Shown: piece by piece, positions 10,712 through 23,402 of the stretch
How positions within the stretch are numbered: position 1 is the stretch's first letter
How the letters are laid out: each line of letters opens with the position of its first letter
The notes under the pieces: generated by a model
Seen by the model: the letters and a program-made list of their open reading frames with translations, nothing else
Database searches by the model: none
What the model was told of the DNA's origin: nothing
NCBI GenBank assembly: GCA_002633005.1
Contig: NMRA01000139.1
Location: forward strand, 220,712 to 284,711
Direction: 5' to 3'
DNA from: Phoronis australis
Lineage: Eukaryota; Phoronida; Phoronidae
Length of the DNA stretch: 64,000 nucleotides
Program-made: the position numbers and the translations under genes

Positions 10712-12950
10712 GAGAATTAGATTACGAACAAACTGAACAATTTGTAGATGCGAGATTGATCGGTAGAGGAGTCGCCAAGACGAACACCTCGGATGTTATT
10801 AGGTCAACAAGTTAGGTCAGTAGGTAATCTCGCCTCCCGCCAGAATGGGTAAAATTTTGAAAAGTATAAAAACGTGGCGTAAAACTTGCGTCACTAGTGT
10901 CTCCAATCTCTCTTTATTCATTAAACATACAACCTAATTCCCGGCGGAAAGCATGGGCTTGTGCCGAGGTGGTTTGCACATGTTAGAGCTCTAGCCGCGG
11001 AACATTTGTTCAGTTTGCGTTCGTTTATTTCGTTTATTTAGTCCCATGGAATTTAGTATTGTCACTAAAACTTGTTTTCAAGTTCGCCGTTTTTCAACAG
11101 AATTGCAAGTCATATTACCAGAAAGCCTTTTGTCAGTTCCTTATGGCATGGTAGGATTATGAGCCGAGAAGCAAACGCCAGTAATTTAATTCATAAAAAA
11201 TCATCAATTCGCATCATGGAGACAGATTTTATTGTTATCAAAATACGAAAAGCAACAGGGTGTTGTAGTAACATAAAAAGGAATTGAACCAGTGAGGTTA
11301 TATAGATGATAAAATCAGGAGGGAAATACTCTCGATGACTCAACAGCTAGATTTCTACCCTCTCAAGACAAAGATTTTAGAATATATGGATCCCTCACAG
11401 TCACCCTCTGTGAAGGATTTAGTCAGGCATTTATTCCAAATTATACATCTTAATATATTAATTGGACCTTTGATGCCGTTTGATACAGTTATTCAGTATA
11501 AATTCAGTATGCGGTGATATTTGTAAACATTTGGTATAATTGCTCCACGAACTATCTGATCGGATCCGAAATTTGCAGATAAAGGCTTTCTCTGGTAGAT
11601 AAAAAACGATCAAACTTCTATTGCATAGGTTTGAAATGTACCTAGGCCGCAGTGTAGCACTTTCCTTAGTAGTTTGTCAATAAACTCATTTCTTCACTAG
11701 AAAGTAAAAAATTGTGATCCTTATACATGCAGTATCATTGTGTTGTCGTAAAGACAAGACATTGGCAACACATATTTTCGATTGTTATGTTACTAAAGAA
11801 CACTGAAAAAGTGGGGGCTATAGCCCCCCAGCCCCCTATTAGAAAGTGGACTGTGGAAAATAGTGATGTTAATGACAACGAGATAAATGAACACCTGTCC
11901 CAGATTTATCAACATTCGAGAATGAAAAAACGTGACAGATGGATTGAACAGCGAACCTGAGACTACCGGATACAAAGTGGGTCATCTAGGTGTATGCCAA
12001 AACGCAAGGGCCTTGCCCGCCGGAATATACAAAAATGTCCAAACAGTTTTTTGTCGAACGGGAGACGTCACACTCAAAAGCACCCGACAGCTTTTTGTTG
12101 TTTTTTAAGTCACTAATAGACAATTGCGGGTGCCTCAAAAACCCATGAAAAGTATTTTCAGTCGAACAGGAAAATAATGGTCCTCGTCGGTTTCAAAAAA
12201 ATTAAATCATATTTTCGTCAGAATTTCAGTGGTAATTTAGAGTTTTTGTCATACTTTAAAAGGTGCAGTAACTTGACTATAAAAGTAACCACAAACTCTG
12301 GTTGCTTTAGACAATTTCAGCGTATTTCAGTTAGTTTCTGGCATGAACCGGTCATTGTCGGAGGCCTTTGGGCTTAGGATTGCCCCAGGAACAATACGCT
12401 GACGGCGCCGTTTACAGCATTCACCTCAGTCGTAAGCCATCCTTACCGTGTTATCCGGTAAAGAGTTATCAGTCTCCACGTGAAACCGCACCTGGAAGGA
12501 TTTTTAAACCAAAGAAACATGACGTAACGCGTACTGGGCATCAAGAGCGATTATGCCAAGCAAGGAACCATTTATGCTTTTGATAACTGTGTATAGTTCC
12601 GTCTGCTCTCCTTACTTGAAATTGCATCTTTACCGAAATATTTGTGGATTTCCAGGTGTTGCGGTGGTAGTTCTTGGTGAGCCGATTCGTACTGAGATGG
12701 CAGCCCCCGTTTTTTATTTTGATCGCATCTCTCGAGGTGAGGGAGTTGAACGCAGGGCCCTGTGTCTGGTTGCATGAAACAGAACCAAGTAGGGATTCCA
12801 ACTAATTTCCCTAAATCTACTGAGTATTTTTGAAGTTGTGAAAACATCCATTGCCCTTTCTTGTATTGTTTTAGTTTCATTACTAAGTCAACTTTTGACT
12901 TTGATACAAATTGAGAGTGAACTCTACATTGAATTGCCACTATTTTTACA
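10712..12950. other. upstream region of the GDAP1-like gene, no firm gene
   Basis: This should hold the GDAP1-like promoter (transcribed leftwards from about 10.75-10.95 kb). TATAAAAA occurs at 10866 but on the plus strand. The G-rich snippet at 11810-11840 resembles the interior of the small MITE at 17066. Open frames here are short and lack supported splice sites. Confidence 0.5.
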
Positions 12951-13199
12951 TGCCCCCCCCTAAAATTCTCCCAGATACCATTTTGCTGTTCGGGGTGCGA
13001 ATTGCTGACTAACATATGAGCGCACCGGGGCTCGACGGGCGCAATGCAAATGCATAGGCCTTGAAAAAAACCCCGTTTACCGAAAATTCGAGACCCCTGC
13101 ATCTCTACATTTTAGGCCGAGCGCGTGCATGTGGCGAAATTGTGGATATTCCTTTGCCCTGCACCTCCCCCCTTACTCAAAATCCTGGATCCGCCCCTG
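12951..13199. mobile_element. MITE copy, CAGTGGCGGAT family (copy 3, left-truncated)
   Basis: Begins inside the family at TGCCCCCCCCTAAAATTCTC and runs to CTGGATCCGCCCCTG. The left terminal repeat is missing. The interior matches copies 1 and 2. Confidence 0.7.
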
Positions 13200-13413
13200 G
13201 AACCCCTGTAGATCCACCACGAGCTTCCAATCTCGGTGCATATGAACCGACCTGAGGTCACTACAACTCCACTTGCGTCACAGAAAATCTGCCGATATCC
13301 TTTCTTGCGCATAACATTTTTATAAACAGGACTACTCTTTTCTTGAACCAGGTAGTAGGTACAACGACGGACAATGAAAGAAAAGCAAACATGAACGAAC
13401 TTTTAAACAAAAC

Positions 13414-13419
13414 TTTATT
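13414..13419 (-). terminator. possible polyadenylation signal for TNFAIP8-like gene
   Basis: TTTATT on the plus strand gives AATAAA on the minus strand, 4.8 kb past the stop codon at 18234. It is the clearest minus-strand AATAAA I noted in the interval, but ATTAAA variants lie closer, so a shorter 3' UTR is equally possible. Confidence 0.25.
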
Positions 13420-13736
13420 GTAATAAAATACTGCGGTAAATACATGAATGTAATGCTGGAAACTTCGGTGACTTTTTGATATAAATGCAAAAATCCTATC
13501 CGATGTCTCAATAAAACGAAAGTGACGTAGACAGTTATGTTAATGACTAAAATTTATAAAATAATTAACGTATGGATACAACAGAAAACGAAACAGTAAA
13601 ACAACGGCGGGTGTCAAAGATGTGCAAATTTACCCTCTGAACACAACGCCACCAAACTACACTACAAATGAGGCGATGGTGAAGTAGGAGTTACGTAGAT
13701 AAATAAAGATGACAAGCGAAAACACACCAAGATGTT

Positions 13737-13796
13737 CGTAATTATTGTCACTTTTCGTAATTATTGTCACTTTTCGTAATTATTGTCACTTTTCGT
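13737..13796. repeat. 19-bp tandem repeat x3
   Basis: Three perfect head-to-tail copies of CGTAATTATTGTCACTTTT. Confidence 0.95.
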
Positions 13797-13799
13797 GTG

Positions 13800-15230
13800 G
13801 AACCTGAATAAGCCGATCAAATTAATTAAAGCTGAGCTTCGCTCTGTTTAACCGTTACGTGACTTTAAACATATTTCGAGATCTTAACCAAAGAGCTAAA
13901 CCAAAAGCTGATCCGCTTTTTCCCCTAAGCAACAGAACACCAACGATGGTAAAGAAATATTTGAGACCAATTTCATAAGAGTAAAAGGCCTACTTCAATT
14001 TTCATTTCTTAGCCAGCTAAACAGGGCGAAATGCAGCAATAAATTCGCCGCCAACTAAAAGCGATTCGACAGTACACTATAGCCGTAATGCCTTTCCACT
14101 GTCTCCAGGTCTCCATAGGTCAGATCCGAGCACTTCCTATCACAGCTAATAAGTTACAAATCAGTTTTCGTGAACTCTCAATAGATAGCGCTACACATTG
14201 CCTCAGATTCTGCTCAGCGATTTCAGATAAGGCCATGCATCTTGTAGAAGTATATCTTTAGTTTCAGCTGGATAAACAGCGGTGTTGTGGCTAGAAAGTA
14301 TGTAGCATTGTCATAAAAGGTTTCCTGTGAACAAAACAGTAAGGTTTGCGTCAACTTTTAAATTTTACAATAAAATGTCTCGCCAATATGACATTTCTTT
14401 GCAAAAAATAGAAAAATGGTCTTCTACAAGAGCACTCCTGAAATCTAATTCTTGTTGCATTATAAGCATGACTCAAGTTTGAACCCTGCCATAAATCAAA
14501 CAAAGTAATAAAGAAAATTAACACCAAAGTACTTTAGACAACATATGATAACAACTGATATTATCCATTTCAAATAGACACATTAGGCGTATATGCAACA
14601 ATGGTCTAGTTCACACAAAAGAAGACAGCTGAAATTCAAACTTTGACAGAGGCCCTGGATTTTGAGAACCTGTTTGATGTACCCTATTCAATGTACAAAA
14701 CTCTGTATGTCAAACTTGCCCAAACATTGCCTTTATCACACAGGCTAGAATATATGTGTGAACAAGGGAAAATATTAAGTGAATTCAGTATAAGCTTGCA
14801 CCCAAGAGGTGGCACTGTCAGTAAGCTTTGAATCCAATCAGACAACTTGATGTTTAGTTGTTGAGGTTATAGGTCAGCAAGCAGACACAGATCTTGAGCG
14901 GTTACCAGGGTCCAAACCCCCAGGTGACAAGAGCCACTGGCGACTTCAGAAAGAGACCCCACTGGATATTTTTTGAAAACAAACCAAAAAAGGCAGAGTC
15001 TTTCAGAACTTAGAACAGGCAATGGAGGGAAGATATGACATCAATTTCTCTATTTCTGTATGCTAAAAGAACTGTTAAAATATTTCAAGTTGAACACATG
15101 TCAACCAAATTGTCACAGGAGTTCGGTTTCAGTAGCTGAACTCCAGACAACATGAACCATACCTAGTATTTCAATATGACCATTTAGGGCGCTGCGGCCA
15201 GCAACATACTTTTGAAGGAGACCTACCACT
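13800..15230. other. no gene seen; possible 3' UTR of TNFAIP8-like gene
   Basis: AT-rich DNA without convincing coding segments. The phrase AGCCAGCTAAACAGGGCGAA at 14012 resembles 8547-8575 and 241-262, hinting at an old dispersed repeat. Confidence 0.4.
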
Positions 15231-15234
15231 TTTT

Positions 15235-15670
15235 CCAAAAGAGGGAACGGTAGGTTTTTTAGAGAGAAGCTCACTTCCAAAAAAATTGTTATAAACCCTG
15301 GGTATGTCCTGGACCCCATACCTGGTAACACTGCTACCCTAGTTGGCAACACTGCTCCCCTAGTTGGCACTGAACACTGCTACCCTAGTTGGCAACACTG
15401 CTCCCCTAGTTGGCACTGAACACTGTTACCCTAGTTGTCAACACTGCTACGCTGTGGCAACATGCAACCTAACTGGCAATACTTTTTCCGAAAGAGGGAA
15501 CTACAGGATTTTTTTGGAGAGAAACTCAGTTGAAAAACGGTTATAAACCCTAAGTATGTCCTGGACCCATACCTGGTAACTTGACACTGCTAAGCTAGAT
15601 GGCAACACTGTTAAGCTAGGTGGCAACATGCTACAGCACCTAACTGGCAACACCGCTACCCTAGCTTGTA
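15235..15670. repeat. CTAGTTGGCAACACTG minisatellite inside a ~90-bp duplication
   Basis: Many degenerate copies of a unit near ACCCTAGTTGGCAACACTGCT fill 15325-15670. They interrupt or follow two copies of a ~90-bp segment (15240-15330 and 15488-15575) that both run from AGAGGGAAC through TTATAAACCCT to CCATACCTGGTAAC. Confidence 0.8.
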
Positions 15671-17065
15671 ACACTACTAGGTTAGAATTCAAGGTTAAAC
15701 TCTCTTTTGCAAAAAGAAAACTTGCTCAGTCAGCAAACTGCCCTAGCATAATTTTGTAATACACACATGGCCCATTGCCTGACTGTGACACTAGAAATTA
15801 CAGACTTTAAATAGATAAAAATTCACATAAACTATCACAAAATGCAGGTTATTTTGGCATGTATGTATCACATATAAATTTATAGACAGAACAATACAAT
15901 AGTATAATTTAAGATATTAAGATTATGAAGCTTAGTCATATTACTAGATAAAGAAATGTTAATTCTAAAGCAGGCTAGTTGTTACTACCTCATCAATTAC
16001 ATATCTCAAAATGGCAGCATTTCCCACCATCCCAACACAAATAATAAACAAAACAATATTTGAATGTGTAAGTTTTAAAAATAGAGTGGTAAAGCCCCAG
16101 ACTACAATTGACGAACAAACGTTGTATTGAAACTGATTTGCATTGAGGAGTTAATCGCGATTATTTATGCAGAATTTGTGAAGCTAGTTCCAATAGCCCT
16201 TTTCAAGCAAAAATTAATTCACAAAATGGCAAACAAAATGAGACAGAAACAGTAACACACCCAGGATTACCACAAATTTGAAGGGGAAGCTCAGTCACAC
16301 ACCCCTAAAAGTGGACACCAATTTCGCAACCACTGCTTGGCACTTAAGAATCCATACCTGACTCTAAACCACAACACAGTGTGCATAAGGACAGATAATT
16401 CATCATATGTTGAGTAAAATCCACAGACAGAGATAATTATGTAGAAACAAAAAAGTCATCTCCAAACAACAACGAATCAAACTGCTGCGAGTGCAACCTC
16501 AGATTCTATAAACTCCACTCCAAATATGGGACAACCCTGCAACTTCATCACAGACATGCAATAAAAAGTCTTTAAAATATTGAAGGTCATGATTATGTGT
16601 GAAGCGCAGTTACTTCAAAAGACAGAGTTTTGAACTCTTGATACTCATAAGGTCTAACAAGAAAATAATGTAATATGAGTGGACATTGAACTAAAGGTCG
16701 AAAATCATTGGTGGCAGATGAAACTTCTAAATTAATTGAATTACAGATAAAAGCATCCGCAATGCCACTGGCTGAATACCATCTTCACAAAGAGACCAGT
16801 AATCGATTACTATCCGTGGTTGGTCAATACCACAGATCCCATAACTCTTTCTTTAATTTTCACAGCAATGCAGTCTTGAAGTGCACCCATGGCTACATCA
16901 TTAGCCGAGCACTTCTAGGGGTATTATTAGTACCACGTAATGTACAAAATGAGAACAGAGGATATAGTAGCAGTCAAACCTGTATGAAACAAGTAGCGCC
17001 ACCTGCTCAAGAGACACTTATTTGCCAAGTTTTGTGAAAAATCCTTAAAGGAGCTTTGCAGATAC

Positions 17066-17210
17066 ATGAGCGGCGCAGCACTAAAAAAAGTAGAGCGGGG
17101 GTATAGCTCCACACCCTCTGTGGTGCACCACCCATAGACCATAAGCGGCACAGCCTTGAAATAAGTGGGGGGCTACGCCCCCCCCAGCCCCCTATGGTGC
17201 GCCGCTCATG
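17066..17210. mobile_element. small foldback MITE with ATGAGCGGCGC ends
   Basis: Perfect inverted ends: ATGAGCGGCGC at the left, GCGCCGCTCAT(G) at the right. AGATAC flanks both sides (17060-17065, 17211-17216) as a likely 6-bp target duplication. The interior is built of two similar halves with GGGGGCTACGCCCCCCC-type palindromes. A related copy lies at about 60943-61040. Confidence 0.8.
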
Positions 17211-17219
17211 AGATACCAA

Positions 17220-18233
17220 TGTTTCCCCTGCATGTAAAAATCTGGGAGGCCCGCCACTCTCCTTTTTGGCCCTGCCAGTGGCATAAAAATTCAACGTTGT
17301 GTAGTGACAACTAGTCAGGACAGGACATGTTCAGTAATGGAACAAAATTTTCTAGACATTCATTTTTGTCAAGGAAATTGGCAAATAAAACAATAATTTT
17401 CTGCCATGCGGTGTTGTAAGTTGAACACAAATATTTTAGTACTTCTAAATGGTCATTAAGTAAGTGAAGAGAAATACTTTGGACAAAAGCAACATAAAAA
17501 TTGGCATTTATAACAACAAAGAAATCAAACCTTATGGCAGAGATGGACTTACGAATGGCATCTACAAACTAAAAATCTTTGATTATACACTGTTGCGCAG
17601 CATAAGATAAAAGACAAAACTTAGTGCACAAAGGTGGGACGTGAAAATAAACTTGAGGGGTGAAAAAGCATTACATATAACGTGAAACTTTTCATGTGGT
17701 ACCAGATGAAAAAAAGTTGCACCAATACTTCAGAGGTGGTATATAAGAATATACCACACTCGTAGCAGTGCTTTGACTACATGGAATAAAAGGTCCCCAG
17801 CCTTACAGATGCAATGCACAGCAGCTTTTAAAAAATGGTGACGATATTCTTCTCTTCAGAAATCGGCAAAATTTAAAAGCAAACATTTCCAACCAATTTT
17901 CAAATAATTCAGTGTTATTTTTTGTATGGTTTCCTCCTAGGTTTTTGCGATAACTTCAATGAAGCCAGATGAATTTTGAGAAACGATCAACATTTTTTTG
18001 AAAATTATTGTATGAAAACAGCACGTGTTACCTAATAGCATGACTACTATGTTGGGACACCCACATTTTCCATTGGGCAATGATTTTTGTCTTGATAGTG
18101 CATCCGCCAGAAGAAATAAAGTACCGAGTAGAGGTCATTGGGTGGTATTTGTGACCTGTTAAATAATATCAAACTTGTTGCATCTCTTAAAGTGCACTTA
18201 GCATAGCTTTAACAAAATGTAAGAATCAGGATC
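17220..18233. other. likely 3' UTR or flank of TNFAIP8-like gene
   Basis: No coding signal on either strand. The interval directly follows the stop codon of the minus-strand gene, so it is probably transcribed as 3' UTR at least in part. Confidence 0.4.
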
Positions 18234-18799
18234 TCAGATCGTTCCCGCTTCCATCATTTCATGTAAGTTGTCTACAATGCGTCCTAACTCGATCCTGTAC
18301 GGCCCGTTTGGTAGGAATAGCGTTTCTAGGAATTCAGTGTTTGTATAAAAGTTCATCACATGATTGAGTCGACCTTTCGATTTCTCTGTTAAGTGCCTGT
18401 CAATCATTTTGTTTAGCAACGCCCCACATTCTTTAAGCAGCTTGGCCATATAGTTCTTATCAAAACTGAAATCGACCTCGTAGAAACTAATAACTGTCAA
18501 CGCCGTCGTGTGGAATTTCTGCTTGAAAGTCTCTGCCACCGCCAGCTCCTCTGCATTAAACTGATCATTCCGGTACAAAATGCTCATTTTGACCACAATT
18601 TTTATGATGTTTTTCATGATTTTTTCCGCATCCTTTTTATGGCCCGTGTAGCCCTTTGAGATATGGTACAGATCGTCTAACACTTTCCCAGTCAGCTCAT
18701 CGATGAACACTTTGGCCACCTTCTTGCTTGACATTTTCCCAAGTAGTTTCTTCTGTGCCCTCAGGCCCAGACTCTGTGAACTGAAGGCAGTGTCTGTCA
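18234..18799 (-). CDS. TNFAIP8L: TNFAIP8 (TIPE) family protein, main coding exon
   Basis: The exon spans 187 codons plus TGA and begins after acceptor TTTGTTTCAG in phase 1, as in vertebrate TNFAIP8 where a short first exon precedes ...TDVFNSKNLA. The family core is intact: FSSQSLGLRAQKKLLGKM, then IDELTGKVLDDLY, KKDAEKIMKNIIKIVVKMSI, LYRNDQFNAEELAVAETFKQ, VDFSFDKNYMAKLLKECG and RHLTEKSKGRLNHVMNFY. These make the all-helical TH domain with a lipid-holding cavity; family members bind phosphoinositides and control cell death and immune signalling. Length matches the family (about 185-200). The open frame upstream of 18799 is intron read-through, so the true start lies in an unplaced upstream exon that must end in one base of a codon. 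Confidence 0.93.
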
Positions 18800-21050
18800 C
18801 TGAAACAACAAACCAGTTCTTTAATAAATGAGTTATGTCATGTAGACAACAACTAGGCATTATAGGTACCCCACTACCAGTCAGAAATTCTATCCAATGC
18901 TCCACATGACTATTTTTGAAAAATAATTTGATTTCAGTTTTGCAAAGTACAACATCTCCAAAATATATGCCAAATCGATAATGTGATTACAAACACATAA
19001 TCTGTGTAAATAACAGTCATGTGCAATCAATTGCTTTGCAAAAGCTTCATTTAATAATACCCAAGAGTGGCCACTATAGGACCAAGTTGTAAGTGACTTT
19101 TATTAAACAAGCCCCAGAGCCAGGTGCTTATAAAGGGATCCCCGTTCGGTAATACTTGTTTCTCACAAATTTGATGACACCATTCCTTGTTTGCCTGATA
19201 TACCAAACTGCAAGGACAGCACGTACGAGTAGCAAGCCCTGCGGAATGGAACTCCTCAAAGAAATCACGACCTCCACTGAGAGTCCTGGCTTAGATTTCA
19301 CTAACTCCAAGCACTATTCTCCCTTCAGTTTATAAGACTCTGTCAGAGTTTGCTATCATTCAGAGTGGCATAGCGTTGGACTATTATGATCTATTTCTCC
19401 TTGCACAGAGTATAGAGAGGCTCAAACAACACTTAGATGGCAGTAGGAAGTCAACAGCCTCACTGATGGGATGTGCATTCAAGTAGTTTTGTAGGACCAT
19501 TACACCACAAAACATGTCCATAATGAGAAAATCTATCTAACAAGTAGACCTAGATGTTACGAGGCAGGCTCCCAAACACCATTTCAAAAAAACTTATGAC
19601 AGTCATAAAATTGACAGCTCAACACATTTTTGGTTGGGTGGTTGTGTTCCGAAGGGCAGCAGGAAGTGGGAACCCACCTGTGTGTTCAATCTATTCAGAT
19701 GAGGTAAAAAATAGCATGATTTGTTCTGATCTATTTTTGTTAATTTGACGCTGTCATGCAGTATTATTATAAAAATTCACCAGCTGAAGTTGTGGCCATG
19801 ACTCAGGACCACATCACCTGCCTTTGGAACCCTGTTCATAATCACTTAAGGCCATACAAAAGGTGACTGTCATTAAGTCTAAAGTGTTGCAGACAGCCCC
19901 TGTTTCTTTAAACATTGAGATACAAGTTTCAAAAGACGTCTAGTGTAGAACAGAGCCAATTGCTCTAGTTATGGGCCACCTAATAAATTAAATTGAATTT
20001 CTCATTCATTTTTACAGAAATTTTACCAAAGAAATCCTGCGGCTGTGATAGACAGCAGACGTCTCTAACGAAATTAGCATTATCACCACCTCACTTCTGC
20101 AATCACACGTGAATACCGTTGACAATGTGCCAACTGCGTAATTCCCAATCAGCCAGTTAGTGTAACAACACTACAGTACAACGATGATCAGAACAATATG
20201 GACATAGACTCATTAGCGTAAATAAGCTGTTAACACAATCTGTACAGCACCAACGCGGGTGGAGAAAGTACATCTCCCACTAAGCAAGAACTGTTGTGTA
20301 AATAGATCTTTCAGTGTAGTCAGCTCTAGTTGGGCTAATTTGAAATAAAAGATGGCTGAACAAATTTGATTTCTGAGGCACGAAGCTGATTGATGTTGGC
20401 GGGCAACTACACAAATGAATATATATGACATCTCACCAATTTTAGACAAAAATAATTGACAAAGTTGATCATTTTTCATTTTTAAAAGGCTTCTAACATT
20501 GTTGCTAGTAAATTTTCAAAATCTTGTCTTGTAGTAGCTGTGATAAAGAGTTTGAGCACAGAAAAAACTGAGAATTCAAAATTAGATTTCATTTATCTGC
20601 CATGTTGCACCTTAAACAGGCGAGAATTTAACGTACGGTTCAATGAGGCCATTGTCAAAAGCCTGCAAACATTTTCAATCTCACAAATTTGTGAGACAAC
20701 AAGGCTTCACCTGAACTGCATTCATAAAAAAACAGAATCAAATGAATGCTTTAAAAATTCCAATTTCTACACCGGTATTTAAATTCAAATGTTTCATACA
20801 AAGCGTGCAAGTAGAGTTAAGAGTTTGCGGGTTGAAAGTATGCACGTACGCCCAGCTATTCATGTAGACACGAGTCCTTTGTCATTTCCACAGGTGTACT
20901 GTCTGTGTTAAGTGTAACTTCATTCAGTGATAAAATGCAAAGCTGTAGTTCCTGATGACATCACTGCAGAGGTACACATAAAGCCAAGGTCTTAGTGGTG
21001 AAGTTTTGAAAAAACAAAATTAAGGAGAATCTTAAGCTGTATTTACACGG
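18800..21050. other. presumed intron or upstream of TNFAIP8-like gene
   Basis: No supported exon. The start exon of the TNFAIP8-like gene should be somewhere to the right of 18800. Phrases around 20437-20475 (CAAAAATAATTGACAAA) recur at 39745-39775, suggesting a weak dispersed repeat. Confidence 0.4.
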
Positions 21051-21055
21051 GAGAC

Positions 21056-21392
21056 AGTTGTCACCTTGTCAATGTCAGTTATCATTGTGTCACTGTCACT
21101 TGTCACTGTGTCACTGTCAGTTGTCACTGTGTCACTGTCAGCTGTCACCGTGTCACTGTCAGTTGTCATCGTGTCACTGTCAGCTGTCACCGTGTCACTG
21201 TCAGCTGTCACCGTGTCACTTTCAGCTGTCACCGTGTCACTTGTCACTGTCACTGTCAGTTGTCATCGAGTCACTGTCAGTTGTCACCGTGTCACTGTCA
21301 CTTGTCACTGTCACTGTCAGTTGTCATCGTGTCACTGTCAGTTGTCACCGTGTCACTGTCAGTTGTCACCGTGTCACTGTCAGTTGCTATGG
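21056..21392. repeat. 21-bp minisatellite (GTCACTGTCAGTTGTCACCGT)
   Basis: About 16 copies of a 21-bp unit (CACTGTCAGTTGTCACCGTGT-like), with some shortened units around GTCACTTGTCACTGTCACTG at 21240 and 21300. It is open in several frames on both strands (repeats such as TVTADSD), which is a property of the repeat and not evidence of a protein. Confidence 0.95.
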
Positions 21393-22304
21393 CGTGACTT
21401 GCTCAACTTTAGTCGCATTTACACGACATTAGATCACAAATTGGATCAATACGAGTCACTTAAATGAAGACTAGTGTCCGCGCCTGCTAGTATAAACAAT
21501 AGCAAAAATTGGCACAATGAAAGATGAGCCCTTTCTTCCGTGCCCAAGTTGTGTTTAGAGGTGAAGTTGAAACTGGAGCACTGGTCGAGTGACACTCGCT
21601 CTATCTATCAAACCGGTGTAAAAAAATGCGCTCCCGTGGAGTCACTTGCTCCGTGGCAGTTGTTTTTAGACACACGCTTGCACCGATCAGCTGTTCCTTG
21701 TGTAAATGGGACTTTAAAGCTGCAAAAGCCAACTTTTGATAGAGACCACCCGCACATCCCAATAATGAACCTGGTATCAGCTTATCCTTAAATCTATTTG
21801 GAAGGAATTCCAGGACTTCAAAAGAACTGACAGTTCCTTAAATTACTAAAGACCAGTCTCTACAGTTTAGCATGCTCTTTGCAAACCCATAAACCCTTTC
21901 TTGCCTGGTAAGGAACAAGCTGTGACCAGTTTTATATATACTAATGGTCTAAATCAAAAGTTGACTTCTTTGAATTTACTTTTTGCGCCTAATTCATGGA
22001 AGAACTTGATGTCATGCTTGTTAGTGGCAATGGCTTTGTGTAAATGATCAGCTTTGCTGTTTTTAGAGCTCAGTTTTAGACATAACAGCAATGATTATTT
22101 GTTATTGACGAAATGATCATCCTCTTCCGATTTGAGTAGATTCTTACAAGAAAGACTGAAGTAACACTTATTATTGATTGGAACAATTAGTTACAACTGA
22201 AATATTCTCACCAAATGTGTATTAGAATACAGTAATGAGTGTAGGTCAGCCCTAATATATTTTATTTTTTTTGCGAAAGTCAGTGTACAGAAATACTTCA
22301 TTCA

Positions 22305-22440
22305 TTTAGCATACAATATTGTCGACAAGTGAAATGCAATTTTCTCAAATTTCTCCACCAAAATCAAAGATCAAGAAAATTTTAATCAATTGCTAGCATG
22401 GTTTGTATGACGTAGATATGAAACCCACTTTTGGTAAGTT
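22305..22440. repeat. diverged dispersed repeat, copy 1
   Basis: Shares ATACAATAT..GTCGACAAGTGAAAT, then AAGAAAATTTT and GTTTGTATGACGTAGAT, in the same order with 24105-24330 and 24925-25150. Confidence 0.6.
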
Positions 22441-22706
22441 TTCCATGTCGTGAACACATCCACTAAAACAAGAAACTGTAGGAACACCACATTTATCCAC
22501 TTTCACTCTTATCAGGCTTCTATTGTGAGTCAGCATGCGTGAATAATTGGCTGATAAAGCCACCTCTGGAACAACTTTTGGCTGAATGGATGACCAGGCC
22601 ATAAAATGATAATTAGCCAAGACCAGTTACTATAATACAACAAAGAATAATGTCTTGCATCACCTAGCCTTGGTGGAAAGCTGTATACTGTATTGGCTCA
22701 AACAAA

Positions 22707-23402
22707 NNNNNNNNNNNNNNNNNNNNNNNNNNNNNNNNNNNNNNNNNNNNNNNNNNNNNNNNNNNNNNNNNNNNNNNNNNNNNNNNNNNNNNNNNNNNNN
22801 NNNNNNNNNNNNNNNNNNNNNNNNNNNNNNNNNNNNNNNNNNNNNNNNNNNNNNNNNNNNNNNNNNNNNNNNNNNNNNNNNNNNNNNNNNNNNNNNNNNN
22901 NNNNNNNNNNNNNNNNNNNNNNNNNNNNNNNNNNNNNNNNNNNNNNNNNNNNNNNNNNNNNNNNNNNNNNNNNNNNNNNNNNNNNNNNNNNNNNNNNNNN
23001 NNNNNNNNNNNNNNNNNNNNNNNNNNNNNNNNNNNNNNNNNNNNNNNNNNNNNNNNNNNNNNNNNNNNNNNNNNNNNNNNNNNNNNNNNNNNNNNNNNNN
23101 NNNNNNNNNNNNNNNNNNNNNNNNNNNNNNNNNNNNNNNNNNNNNNNNNNNNNNNNNNNNNNNNNNNNNNNNNNNNNNNNNNNNNNNNNNNNNNNNNNNN
23201 NNNNNNNNNNNNNNNNNNNNNNNNNNNNNNNNNNNNNNNNNNNNNNNNNNNNNNNNNNNNNNNNNNNNNNNNNNNNNNNNNNNNNNNNNNNNNNNNNNNN
23301 NNNNNNNNNNNNNNNNNNNNNNNNNNNNNNNNNNNNNNNNNNNNNNNNNNNNNNNNNNNNNNNNNNNNNNNNNNNNNNNNNNNNNNNNNNNNNNNNNNNN
23401 NN
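22707..23402. other. assembly gap (696 N)
   Basis: Run of N. Open frames crossing it are artefacts. It is surrounded by copies of a dispersed repeat. Confidence 1.

Noticed and set aside
12656-12736. Plus-strand segment between GATTTCCAG and GTGAGG encoding VAVVVLGEPIRTEMAAPVFY...
   Set aside because: Good splice-like edges but only 27 codons, no family match and no phase-compatible neighbour found.
12572-13102. 176-codon minus-strand open frame
   Set aside because: Its start runs through a MITE copy and the rest has no protein-family signature or splice support.
21058-21467. Plus-strand repeats of SLSVVTVSLS as a protein
   Set aside because: Direct consequence of a 21-bp minisatellite.
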